Shown here: positions 33,376 to 42,426 of the stretch, one piece after another
Layout: every line of letters starts with the position of its first letter
Position numbering within the stretch: the first letter of the stretch is position 1
From: JBBRBB01 sp963830175
GTDB taxonomy: Bacteria > Bacteroidota > Bacteroidia > Chitinophagales > Chitinophagaceae
Direction of reading: 5' to 3'
NCBI GenBank assembly: GCA_963830175.1
Contig: CAWHKV010000002.1
Coordinates: 1 to 64,000 of the forward strand
DNA: 64,000 nt
Position numbers and translations under genes: made by a program
The notes under the pieces: model-generated
Databases searched by the model: none
Told to the model about the DNA's origin: nothing
Seen by the model: only the letters and a program-made list of their open reading frames with translations

Positions 33376-34080
33376 TTACTGGTTATTAGTTTCAGCAGTC
33401 TGCACCTTTTCATCCCGCTTTATGCTTTTGGAATGTTTAAGCACCTTTGCTTCGATGTAGAAAATAATTTCTTCTGCAATATTCTCAGCCTGGTCGCCTA
33501 CCCTTTCCAAACGGCGAATTATTGAGAGAATGTTCAGTGCCTGGCTTAGATCCTGCGGGTTGTCTTTTAAATATTCAAGTAAAAGATCATTGGCACTGCG
33601 ATTAATTTCATTCAGAAATTCATCCTTTTTAAATATGGTTCTTGCAGTGGCGGTATCTTCATTTTCGAAGGCGGCCAAAATGTGTTCAACCAGCAGTAAT
33701 GCTTCATTGTACATTTCTACAGACTTGGTGCAATCGAGAATTTCCTGTTTAAAGGGTTCTTTCGCGTCAACAATTAGCTTTGCAATGCCTTCTGCAATAT
33801 CACCCACCCTTTCCAGGTTCGTGTTTATTTTAAGTACCGCCAGCACAAACCTAAGGTCAACGGCAACGGGAGAATATATGGCTAAAATGTTTTCGCAGTT
33901 GCGATCAATTTGTAATTCTGCAGCATTCACACGCTTCTCGATCATTATAATTTCCCGGGCGAGGTCTTTATCGTTATTTAATAGGGCGGATAAGCCCTTG
34001 TTTAATTGAGAAAGGGCCAGGTTGCACATCGCAATCACTTCTTTCCTCAGGTCATTTAATTCAATTTGTAACTGGTTCAT
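33376..34080 (-). CDS. phoU: PhoU phosphate-signalling regulator
   Basis: A 234-residue protein made of two homologous three-helix bundles, each with a metal-type E/DxxxD motif (VERVGDIAEGIAKL at about 95-108, LERVGDQAENIAEEI at about 190-204). PhoU restrains PhoR signalling and Pst uptake when phosphate is high. It is last in a porin-pstS-pstC-pstA-pstB-phoU run on the minus strand, 22 bases after pstB. Confidence 0.95.
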   Translation of the reverse strand: MNQLQIELNDLRKEVIAMCNLALSQLNKGLSALLNNDKDLAREIIMIEKRVNAAELQIDRNCENILAIYSPVAVDLRFVLAVLKINTNLERVGDIAEGIAKLIVDAKEPFKQEILDCTKSVEMYNEALLLVEHILAAFENEDTATARTIFKKDEFLNEINRSANDLLLEYLKDNPQDLSQALNILSIIRRLERVGDQAENIAEEIIFYIEAKVLKHSKSIKRDEKVQTAETNNQ

Positions 34081-34102
34081 ATTTCTAAATTATTACAGGT
34101 TT

Positions 34103-34861
34103 TTAGCTAAACCTGCCTGTAATGTAATTCTGTGTTCTCGTGTCTTTTGGATTGATGAACATTTCCCTTGTTTTATCATACTCCACTAATTCACCCAGGT
34201 AAAAGAACGCTGTTTTGTCACTTACCCTTGCGGCCTGTTGCATATTATGCGTTACAATTATCAGCGTGAAATTCTTTTTAAGTTCATGCATCAATTCCTC
34301 TATACTTGAGGTGGAGATAGGGTCAAGCGCTGAAGTTGGCTCATCCATTAATAAAACTTCCGGTTCCATAGCTATGGCGCGGGCAATGCACAACCTTTGT
34401 TGCTGCCCACCCGATAGAAATGTTCCTTTTTTATGTAACCCGTCTTTAACCTCGTTCCAAAGTGCCGCTTTTTGCAATGAATTTTCCACTATCTGGTCGC
34501 GCTCTGCTTTTGGGAGCCGCATTCCGTTCAGTTTATAACCCGCAATAACATTATCATAAATACTTAGGTTAGGAAAAGGATTTGGGCGCTGAAACACCAT
34601 CCCAATTTTTAAACGTACCATGATGGGATTAATATTGTACACATCTTCATCATGCAGCAACATTTTTCCTTTTACTGTTGCGCCGGGTATTAATTCATGC
34701 ATACGGTTGATGCACCGCAAATAGGTTGTTTTGCCACATCCTGAGGGTCCCATTACCGCCACAATGTTGTTTTTGGGAATGTCTAAAGTAACATCTTTCA
34801 CAACATGGTTAGTTCCAAAATATGCATTAAAATCCTTGCTGCTTATAATTGTACTTTCCAT
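34103..34861 (-). CDS. pstB: Phosphate ABC transporter ATP-binding protein
   Basis: Energises phosphate import with PstA and PstC. The 252 residues from Met at 34861 (MESTIISSKDF) include Walker A GPSGCGKTT, Q-loop in VFQRPNPFP, signature LSGGQQQRL and Walker B VLLMDEPTSALD. The frame is open further upstream to 34948, but that part lies in pstA sequence. The start overlaps the restored pstA end by 19 bases, as expected in a coupled operon. Confidence 0.95.
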   Translation of the reverse strand: MESTIISSKDFNAYFGTNHVVKDVTLDIPKNNIVAVMGPSGCGKTTYLRCINRMHELIPGATVKGKMLLHDEDVYNINPIMVRLKIGMVFQRPNPFPNLSIYDNVIAGYKLNGMRLPKAERDQIVENSLQKAALWNEVKDGLHKKGTFLSGGQQQRLCIARAIAMEPEVLLMDEPTSALDPISTSSIEELMHELKKNFTLIIVTHNMQQAARVSDKTAFFYLGELVEYDKTREMFINPKDTRTQNYITGRFS

Positions 34862-35690
34862 TTTCTTGTTATCAGCTTTGTAGTAATATTCAAAATTAAA
34901 ACCCACATCAGTAATATCAGCGATGCGCCCCAGGCTAGTCCGTGCCATTCGTCATAAGGACTAGTGGCATAGTTAAAAATAAGTAATGGCAAACTTGCCA
35001 TAGGTTTTAAAACGTTAGTGCTTAATATAGGGGTTTCCAAAAGCAGTGAATAGTAATGGAGCTGTTTCTCCCGCAACACGTGCAACTGGCCAGCATAACG
35101 CCGGAAAAAATACCGCTTAAACCGCATGGCACTACCACCTTCATTATTACTTTGTGATAGGGTAATCCCAGAGCCAAGCCAGCTTCTTTTAATGTAGAGG
35201 GCAACAACTTTAATGTTTCTTCAGTGCATCGGATTACAATTGGGAGCATCATAATGGCTAATGCCACGCTGCCAGATAACGCTGAAAAACTGCCAAGTGG
35301 TTTAACAATCCAGAAATAAATAACAATACCAATAACGATCGAAGGGGTGCCTTGCATCACATCTACGGCAAGCCGGCTCCAGTAAGCCAGCTTGCTATTT
35401 TTGTTTTCACTTAAATAAACACCACACAGAATGCCGACAGGTACAGCCAGGATGGCGGCAACTATAACTATAAACAGACTGCCCACTAAAGCGTTAGCGA
35501 TTCCACCGCCTAATTCACCTACAGGCTGGGGAATGTTTACCAGGAAATCCCAGCTAATTTCTGAGATGCCGGTTTTAAGAACGTAAAAAATAATGGCAAA
35601 TAGGGGAATGGTTATAAGAAAAGCGAAAAGTATTACGATTATTTCGAAAACCTTATTTACACCGAGCCTGTATGTTAACCGGTTTTTCAT
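34843..35690 (-). pseudogene. pstA: Phosphate ABC transporter permease PstA, two apparent frameshifts
   Basis: From Met at 35690 the frame gives a PstA-like membrane protein (GVYLSENKNSKLAYW, QGTPSIVIGIVIYFW, SGIFSGVMLA) and then goes astray. One extra base near 35087-35091 separates it from VARVAGETAPLLFTAFGNPY, and a second extra base near 35024-35027 separates that from LSTNVLKPMASLPLLIFNYA and the final helix to the stop at 34843. The three parts together are a complete PstA of about 281 residues, and the total length is 3n+2 as two inserted bases predict. Either the permease is broken or the sequence is wrong at both places. Confidence 0.9.
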
Positions 35691-35693
35691 ACA

Positions 35694-36597
35694 TCAATCA
35701 TTTGTAAAACGTTTAATAATCAGTTTCCCAATTATATTAATAATAATAGTAACCAGGAAAAGTACCAAACCCAATTCTATAAGTGCTGAGAGATAAACAG
35801 TTCTGTCTGCTTCGGTAAATTCATTCGCAATTACACTCGCCATGGTATTACCGGGAGAAAATATACTATCGGGCAGATTGCTGGTATTTCCAATAACCAT
35901 TGTAACTGCCATGGTCTCGCCAAGTGCACGCCCCAGGGATAGTAACAAGCCCTGCAAATAAGCCTGATTTTGTTTGAGGAAGTATTACATGCCTAATTAC
36001 TTCAAACCGGGTTGCACCCAGCGAATATGCTCCTTCTTTTAATGCTGAAGGCACCAATCTAATCAATTCTCGCCCTAAAGAAGCAGCATAAGGAATGATC
36101 ATTATAGCAAGCACCAACGATGCCGTTAATATGCCCACACCATAGGGCGGTGCGCCTGCTTTAATTTCTATTTCACGCACTATCGGAACCAACACTACCA
36201 ATGCCCAAAACCCATAAATAACAGACGGCACGGCAGCAACAAGTTCAACAATATTTTTCAGCAGCCCTGATATCCAACCGGTGGTTTTATATTCTCCCAG
36301 GTAAATAGCGATGGCATAAGAAAAAGGTATGGAGATCAACAACGCAAGAAATGAAGTAATGAGTGTGCCCAGTAAAAATGGCAAAGCGCCGTAAATGTTA
36401 TTTACAGGATCCCAGGTTCTGCTCCAGAAAAAGGATGGTCCCAAAGCTTTAAAAGATGGAACAGAATGTATAACAAGGGTAATAAAAATTGAAAGGGCAA
36501 TCACCATCATGGATAATGCCGTTATTACCAAAAACCGTTTAAAGGTTGTCTCCGCCCTTATTTTCTTGTGAGAAAAAACGTTTTTTATTGCCTCCAT
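35694..36597 (-). pseudogene. pstC: Phosphate ABC transporter permease PstC, frameshifted
   Basis: From Met at 36597 (MEAIKNVFSHKK) the frame encodes a PstC-like permease through GATRFEVIRHVILPQTKSGLFAG. With one base removed from the run CCC at 35950-35952 (plus strand) it continues as LLLSLGRALGETMAVTMVIG, the hallmark EAA-loop and GET segment of PstC, to a stop at 35694. The span is 3n+1. It sits between pstS and pstA, three bases from the latter. A homopolymer sequencing error is a serious possibility. Confidence 0.9.
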
Positions 36598-36669
36598 TTG
36601 GTACAAATATTAAAACAATTACCCACAGTTATCAAACTGCGGGTAATTAAATTAAAATTGCTAAAAATT

Positions 36670-37773
36670 TTACTGCAACAATGGCTGACCATCAAATGTT
36701 GCAGATTTTAGTATGCTTTCTGCTACAGTTAAGGCTGCAGGTGAAAGGGGTGCGTAATGTAAGCCTTCGCAATATTGCTGCCCTTCATGAATATTCCACC
36801 ATAACAACTTTACCAGGTTTTCAGCCCTTTCTTTAGAACGGTTATTATAATTCTGTTCTTTATAAATAATAGCCCATGAAAAACCGCTTAGGGGGTAGCC
36901 ATCGGCAGCTTCTGTATTTGTGAGGTTTATTTTTGCATCTGCAGGTAACTGAACATTACTTGCTGCGCTGGTTGATGATACTGCAGGGGTAATGAAATTG
37001 CCTGCTTTGTTTTTAATTCTTGCATAGGCCATTTTGTTTTGAATAGCATACGCCAATTCCATATAGCCTATTGCGCCCGGGGTTTGTTTTACCAGTCCGG
37101 AAACTCCTTCGTTACCTTTGCCACCCAAGCCTGCAGGCCAGTTAACGGATGATCCTGCACCGGGACTTTTTGCCCAGTCTGCATTTACCTTAGAAAGATA
37201 GGTAGTGAATATATTAGTGGTACCGCTGCCATCTGAACGATGTACAACTATTACAGTTGTATTAGGTAATTTAATATTCTTATTTTCTGCAGCAATTTTA
37301 GGATCATTCCATGTTTTTATACTGCCTGCATAAATGCCAGCCAGAATATCTGGTGTAAGGTTTATGGTATCTGTAACACCGGGCAGGTTATAACTTAAAA
37401 CTACGGAACCCGAACACATTGGTATGTGCAAAACCGGTTGCCCGATCTTTTGATCCTGCTCTTCATTCAATGGCGCATCGCTCGCACCAAAATCAACGGT
37501 TTTATTGGTGAGTTGTAAAATGCCACCACCTGAGCCAATAGATTGATAATTTACTTTTAACCCTGTAAGCTTGTTGTATTCCGAAAACATTTTAGAAAAA
37601 AGCGGGTAAATAAAAGTGCTTCCTGCGCCTAATAAGGTGTTATTGTCGTTTGAACCGGAAACATTTTGTCCCCCGTTTCCATTATTCTCGCCGTTACCAC
37701 AAGAAGTAAAGGTGAAGGAAGCAATCAACAGGCAAAAGCCTGTAATAGAACTTGAAAGTTTTCTGGATCTCAT
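36670..37773 (-). CDS. pstS: Phosphate-binding lipoprotein PstS
   Basis: A 367-residue solute-binding protein that captures phosphate for the Pst transporter. The signal peptide ends in the lipobox FTSC (Cys about 25). GAGSTFIYPLFSKM (about 50-63), GSGGGILQL and VDFGASDAPL (about 93-102), and RSDGSGTTNIFTTYL (about 180-194) are the phosphate-contact segments. Intact and followed by pstC after 72 bases. Confidence 0.95.
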   Translation of the reverse strand: MRSRKLSSSITGFCLLIASFTFTSCGNGENNGNGGQNVSGSNDNNTLLGAGSTFIYPLFSKMFSEYNKLTGLKVNYQSIGSGGGILQLTNKTVDFGASDAPLNEEQDQKIGQPVLHIPMCSGSVVLSYNLPGVTDTINLTPDILAGIYAGSIKTWNDPKIAAENKNIKLPNTTVIVVHRSDGSGTTNIFTTYLSKVNADWAKSPGAGSSVNWPAGLGGKGNEGVSGLVKQTPGAIGYMELAYAIQNKMAYARIKNKAGNFITPAVSSTSAASNVQLPADAKINLTNTEAADGYPLSGFSWAIIYKEQNYNNRSKERAENLVKLLWWNIHEGQQYCEGLHYAPLSPAALTVAESILKSATFDGQPLLQ

Positions 37774-37813
37774 ATTGTTGTTTTTAGCTAAATTTTTATT
37801 AGTACTAATTAGA

Positions 37814-38998
37814 TTAAAAGCCCATTTCTACCTGGAATCTGTACCGGATGGTTCCATCTGTTTCTCTTTGATCCGTTAAATACGCCAGATCAGTTTGAAT
37901 TTTTAAATTGTGACCGCTGATGTATTTTGACAAACCCAGGGTATACTCTTTTAACTGACCTTCCCTGCCTGTTTTTTGCAGGCTCGGGGTTGGGTTTACC
38001 ACTGTGTACCTAGCTGCCAGTTCGTAATTGTTTGTAAAAAGATAACCTGATTGTATATTCCATCCGTCCCCCGTATTAAAGAAGCTGGAACTATCGGTAA
38101 ATATGGGAGAACCATCACTTTTTTTATTCATATACTCTGTTGTGGTAAACCAGCCTTTATATTTTAAAGTGGCATCAGCAAAAAAGGTTTTCAGATCTCT
38201 TGATTCTTTTAAGAATGAACCCAGTTCTCCACCCTGCCGTGTAGCGCCATCATTATAACTATAACCTGCGCCAATCATTAATTTAGGTTTAGGCTCACGT
38301 GCCAGGTCTGCATCGAAATAGTCACCGTTACTGGTAAATTCACCAAACGGTAATAGTTCAAACCTTGCCGTGTAACTAAGACCGCCAGTATCAGCAACTG
38401 TTATATTTCTTCCCTGCCCCATTGAAATAGCATATTGATCGCGGTAAACCGCTTTGCCAATATTCCCTTTGTGGTGAAATTGTATTCCAAGGTCTCTGTC
38501 TAGATTATAGTTAGAATTCAGTAAGCTTCTGTCTACAAACTGCAGCTTTTGTGAAGATACCACCCTTTCCCTGTTGCCTGGTAATTTGGTTTGACCAAAC
38601 CATAATTCAGAATGTTCAGACAATTCATATTTTAATACCGCATCTAATATAATATTGGCGCCGCTACTTCCTTCAGGAATCACCTTGCCGTTATCGCGGT
38701 TACTAAACCCCAATTCAATTTTATATTCTAGCTTGGGGGTAAAGGCAAAACCTTCCATTTTAATTCGGGCTCTTCTTATAGACATTTCTTTTTCTATGGG
38801 AGAACCTTCAGCCATTGACTTTTCTGCCACAAATAAGGGCTGAATTCGTGCACTTAAATGTAAACTCATTGAACTGTCTGCAGCGATAAAAGTCACGCCT
38901 TTACCATATTTAGTAGTAACCTTTCCATTGCTGCTGCTTTGTGCAAACGCTCCATTAAAGAGAATCGCTGATAAAGCAATTAATAAGCATTGTTTCAT
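37814..38998 (-). CDS. Phosphate-selective porin O/P family protein
   Basis: A 394-residue outer-membrane beta-barrel protein with a signal peptide (MKQCLLIALSAILFNGAFAQ). SIRRARIKMEGFAFTPKLEY at about 72-91, ELWFGQTKLPGNRER, DRDLGIQFHH and the final aromatic FQVEMGF are typical of OprP/OprO-like porins. It probably brings phosphate across the outer membrane and opens the pst operon, with 40 bases to pstS. Confidence 0.9.
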   Translation of the reverse strand: MKQCLLIALSAILFNGAFAQSSSNGKVTTKYGKGVTFIAADSSMSLHLSARIQPLFVAEKSMAEGSPIEKEMSIRRARIKMEGFAFTPKLEYKIELGFSNRDNGKVIPEGSSGANIILDAVLKYELSEHSELWFGQTKLPGNRERVVSSQKLQFVDRSLLNSNYNLDRDLGIQFHHKGNIGKAVYRDQYAISMGQGRNITVADTGGLSYTARFELLPFGEFTSNGDYFDADLAREPKPKLMIGAGYSYNDGATRQGGELGSFLKESRDLKTFFADATLKYKGWFTTTEYMNKKSDGSPIFTDSSSFFNTGDGWNIQSGYLFTNNYELAARYTVVNPTPSLQKTGREGQLKEYTLGLSKYISGHNLKIQTDLAYLTDQRETDGTIRYRFQVEMGF

Positions 38999-39221
38999 TT
39001 TTTCCGTTTTATGGTTGCAAATGTGGAATTGTTATGTTACCAAATTGTAAACTAATCGTGATTTAATTGTTTCTTGACTGCGCACCTACACCGGCTATCA
39101 CGCAATTAGCGGGCCTTTATAGGTTTTAATTAATAATATAGCGGAAGGAAGGGATTTTAAAAACAAAGAAAGTTCTATTTAAAAATAAGTCTCAATAAAT
39201 GAGAACTTCACGGATAATATT

Positions 39222-40511
39222 TTATAAGAATACTTCACTACCGAAATAACGGCCGTGTAAATCTTCTTCAATTCTTAGAAGTTGATTATATTTTGATAAT
39301 CTGGATGATCGGGCAAGTGAGCCGATTTTAATTTGTCCGCCATGTAAACCTACTGCCAGGTGTGCTAGTGTAGCATCTTCTGTTTCGCCGCTACGTGCCG
39401 AAATCACCGTTTTAAATCCGGCTTGTTTTGCAAGCGTTACTGCCTCAAAAGTTTCTGTAAGTGTACCTATCTGGTTCATTTTAATTAATACAGCATTGGC
39501 CGCATTAAGGGAAATTCCTTTTGTAATGCGTTCAGGGTTTGTGGTAAACAAATCATCTCCCACAATTTGAATCTGTTTGCCCAGTAAGCCATTTAAATAT
39601 TTCCATCCTTCCCAATCATCTTCTGCAAGTCCGTCTTCAATACTTATTATTGGGTAATTATTTATCCATTCCTGCAGCATTTCCGTCATTTGAAATGCAT
39701 TCAACTTTTTATTTTCAGCGTGTAAATAATACTGTTTTGTTTCTTCATTATAAAAATGAGAAGCAGCCACATCTAATGCAATTGCAATATCTTGTTTTGG
39801 TTTATATCCGCAATGTTCAAAAGCTTCACATAAAATATCCAATGCTTCTTTGTTTGATGAAAGGTTAGGACCAAACCCACCTTCGTCTGCAATAAGGTTA
39901 GAGGTGTATCCTTTTTCTTTTAATATATGTTTTGTAGCATGATAAACGTTCGACACCATTTCAATTGCAGAAGAATATGTTTTTGGAGATAGTGGAACTA
40001 CAAGAAAATCCTGAATTTCGAGGTTTTTGCCCGCATGCAAACCACCACTGATAATGTTAATCATGGGTAGTGGAATCTTTAAGCTATCATGCGGAATTTT
40101 ATAAAGCGATGCAAGGTATTTGTATAAGGGTTCATTGTTTTCACTTGCTGCTGCATGCGCCGTAGCAAGTGATGCACCTAATAGTGCATTCGCACCCAGG
40201 TTTTTTTTATTAGTTGAACCATCTATTTCAATTAATAATTTATCAATAATTATTTGGTCATATGCATTCTGTCCTATAAGTGCATCGCGAATAATTGTAT
40301 TAACATGATGAACCGCTTTTTGTACGCCTAACCCACGATACCTTTTACCACCGTCGCGTAATTCCCAGGCTTCAAATTTACCTGTTGAAGCACCTGATGG
40401 CACCATCATTCTTCCCATAGTGCCGGATGATAATGTAATATCTACCTCTACAGTGGGGTTGCCCCTGCTGTCTAAAATTTCTCTCCCTTTTACTTTTGAT
40501 ATTACTGACAT
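39222..40511 (-). CDS. Enolase-superfamily paralogue with altered active site
   Basis: A 429-residue enolase-like protein from Met at 40511 (MSVISKVKGREILDSRGNPT). Most catalytic and magnesium residues are kept: SGASTG loop, LHAGKN His, ADEGGF Glu, IALDVAA Asp, SIEDG Glu, GDDLFTT Asp, LIKMNQ Lys and GQIKIGS Lys. Two differ from canonical enolase: IQDF has Asp for Glu (about 168) and SARSGETED has Ala for His (about 372). The genuine enolase lies at 48441-49724 and has both. It follows an APH-type kinase gene by 10 bases, so the two probably act together. Its reaction may not be 2-phosphoglycerate dehydration. Confidence 0.88.
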   Translation of the reverse strand: MSVISKVKGREILDSRGNPTVEVDITLSSGTMGRMMVPSGASTGKFEAWELRDGGKRYRGLGVQKAVHHVNTIIRDALIGQNAYDQIIIDKLLIEIDGSTNKKNLGANALLGASLATAHAAASENNEPLYKYLASLYKIPHDSLKIPLPMINIISGGLHAGKNLEIQDFLVVPLSPKTYSSAIEMVSNVYHATKHILKEKGYTSNLIADEGGFGPNLSSNKEALDILCEAFEHCGYKPKQDIAIALDVAASHFYNEETKQYYLHAENKKLNAFQMTEMLQEWINNYPIISIEDGLAEDDWEGWKYLNGLLGKQIQIVGDDLFTTNPERITKGISLNAANAVLIKMNQIGTLTETFEAVTLAKQAGFKTVISARSGETEDATLAHLAVGLHGGQIKIGSLARSSRLSKYNQLLRIEEDLHGRYFGSEVFL

Positions 40512-40521
40512 AAGGTTATTG

Positions 40522-41502
40522 TTATTCAGATGATTTAAGCGCATTTTCTATTTGCTTTAAAGCATCATTATTGTTTCCCTTAATAAATGAGATTGCAACC
40601 TTTCTGATGGTGTTTTTTATTCCTTCGTCTTTAATATATGGTACAGGAGATTTCCCATCCATACGTGCAAGTAACATCAGTCCCAGGTGCGGAATAAAAT
40701 TGTTCATTTTTTTGTTATATGCAGCTATGAAGGTGTGTATAAGATGCACTGCTTCTGCCTGTTTATTTAAGTGCAACCCCTTCAGCATTAAATGACCTGT
40801 ACAATAAGCAACATCAAATACCGGATTACCCCAATGCGCCACTTCGTAATCAATTAATACGATGTTATTATTGCCTTCTACAAGCATGTTTTTGGGTGAA
40901 AAATCACCATGAACCAGGCACTCTTTATTTTTTGTAACTTCCTTAATAAGTAATTCAATTTCCTTGGTTAGTGATGGATGGTTTTGAATTACATGCCGGT
41001 GAAAAGCATCGACACGTAATTGAATAAAATAAGTTTGATCACTAAACCGAAGTTTGTTTTTTTCACTGATTCTGCTGCTGCTTTCATGTAATTCTTTTAG
41101 CAGGCAACCTGCTTTGACTGCAAGTGTTTCATCAAAATTTCCATTCATCAAATGTTCCTTCCAGGTAAGTGCATTTTCCTCTGCACAGGTCATAAGGTAA
41201 ATGTGATTATTGTAATCTACATGCACAACTTTTGGGACAGAACCCCTGGGCATCAATGGAAATAAGGCTTCCATTACTTCGTGCTCGCGATGAATTCTTT
41301 CAATGTCAGAAAACCAGTCAACAGCCACTTCTAATTTTTCCAGGGCTTGTTTTATCACCCATTTTTTATCATCAAGAATTATTTTAAAAACACTGCATGA
41401 AACACCACCGCTTAATGGTGTGATAAATGGTTTGTCAAATTTTCCGGCAAGGTTACTTTTAACAAGGTATTCCTGTATGGTTTCTGGCGAATCAATTTTC
41501 AT
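40522..41502 (-). CDS. APH-family small-molecule kinase
   Basis: A 326-residue protein with the aminoglycoside phosphotransferase/choline-kinase fold. LSGGVSCSVFKIIL (about 27-40) is the nucleotide loop, VIKQALEKL carries the ATP Lys, LVHGDFSPKNMLVE (about 196-209) has the catalytic Asp and Asn, and VLIDYEVAHWGNPVFDVAY (about 215-233) the metal-binding Asp. The SPKN and EVAHWGNP forms resemble methylthioribose-kinase-like members more than antibiotic-resistance enzymes. It is the first gene of an apparent operon with the enolase-like gene, suggesting that it phosphorylates the metabolite the latter uses or makes (inference). Confidence 0.85.
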   Translation of the reverse strand: MKIDSPETIQEYLVKSNLAGKFDKPFITPLSGGVSCSVFKIILDDKKWVIKQALEKLEVAVDWFSDIERIHREHEVMEALFPLMPRGSVPKVVHVDYNNHIYLMTCAEENALTWKEHLMNGNFDETLAVKAGCLLKELHESSSRISEKNKLRFSDQTYFIQLRVDAFHRHVIQNHPSLTKEIELLIKEVTKNKECLVHGDFSPKNMLVEGNNNIVLIDYEVAHWGNPVFDVAYCTGHLMLKGLHLNKQAEAVHLIHTFIAAYNKKMNNFIPHLGLMLLARMDGKSPVPYIKDEGIKNTIRKVAISFIKGNNNDALKQIENALKSSE

Positions 41503-41581
41503 ACGGTTGTAATTTAACCATTGAAAATTGCTTACTCGTCTTAATTGTAATTTCTTTTTCCTGACGAAATAAAAATAGATT

Positions 41582-42328
41582 TTAATTGTATACTAACACA
41601 AGTTTAGGACGCTTGTTAGATAGTGTGCTTTCAGAAGAATAAAATCCCATTGCACGCAGGGTTTGCTCGGTTTGTAATCGAATTGAAAATCCAAAATTTT
41701 GTGCTGGATCTGCAACCATTGGTGCAACAAGCTTAGTAACATCGACAGTTACATCGTAATTGTACTGGCTGGTTGAATATGGTATTGGCTGTTGATTTAA
41801 AGTTGTTACGCCCGGTTGTGAGTTCCATGTTACAGTGCCTTCATTCCAGGCAGAGGTTACACGCCTTAACCATACATCATTCTGCGGATATTTGGTTCCG
41901 GGATAATATGAATCGCCCATAGGCATGTGACTGTTAGGTGTTGTTAACCCATACAGCATAAGTTTTGCTGAAACAATATTTGCTGTTGCAGGAATGTTTG
42001 ATAATGCTTTGAATTTTATAAATGACCGGGCATAGATTTTAAAACCACTTTGTTGCCAAACCAGGGCTTTTATTATTTCTATAGATCCATAATTTGAATC
42101 TGCATATAAAGGGTGCCTTTCAATTTTTTTTACCCAGGAATCCTCACCATTGTTACCTGGTTTAAAAACCATGCGGGTATTGCCCGTTGTTTTATCATAA
42201 GATTTTTCTACTTCATCATTCATAGCATTTTGTGAAATAGATTTATTTTCTACATTACTGCTTTCTTTTTTACAGGAAATAAAATTCAACATAATTAAAC
42301 ACGCACAAATCGTAACTACATTTTTCAT
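41582..42328 (-). CDS. DNRLRE domain lipoprotein
   Basis: A 248-residue secreted protein with a lipoprotein signal (MLNFISC, Cys about 19). The body is a single DNRLRE-type beta-sandwich: RSFIKFKALSNIPATANIVSAKLMLYG (about 100-126), AWNEGTVTWNSQPG (about 160-173), VDVTKLVAPM and SESTLSNKRPKLVLVY at the end. The family is found in extracellular and carbohydrate-active proteins, with a binding role. There is no catalytic domain. It is monocistronic. Confidence 0.85.
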   Translation of the reverse strand: MKNVVTICACLIMLNFISCKKESSNVENKSISQNAMNDEVEKSYDKTTGNTRMVFKPGNNGEDSWVKKIERHPLYADSNYGSIEIIKALVWQQSGFKIYARSFIKFKALSNIPATANIVSAKLMLYGLTTPNSHMPMGDSYYPGTKYPQNDVWLRRVTSAWNEGTVTWNSQPGVTTLNQQPIPYSTSQYNYDVTVDVTKLVAPMVADPAQNFGFSIRLQTEQTLRAMGFYSSESTLSNKRPKLVLVYN

Positions 42329-42426
42329 TTTTATAATTTGCTTTACATACGCATTTATAGTTAGGAAAGTTTTTTATAATACGTTATCAAACTACCTTCA
42401 AAATTATTTCCCGCAAATTCGAATGC

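Noticed and set aside
34862..34948. N-terminal extension of PstB
   Set aside because: These codons are out-of-frame pstA sequence; the Met at 34861 gives the standard PstB start.
34843..35127. Separate 94-residue gene
   Set aside because: Its C-terminal two thirds are the end of PstA; the N-terminal part is a wrong frame of pstA.
35694..35957. Separate 87-residue gene
   Set aside because: It is the C-terminal part of PstC after a one-base shift.
40522..41502. Aminoglycoside resistance gene
   Set aside because: The fold is APH-like, but the SPKN and EVAHWGNP motifs and the coupling to an enolase-like gene fit a metabolic kinase better.
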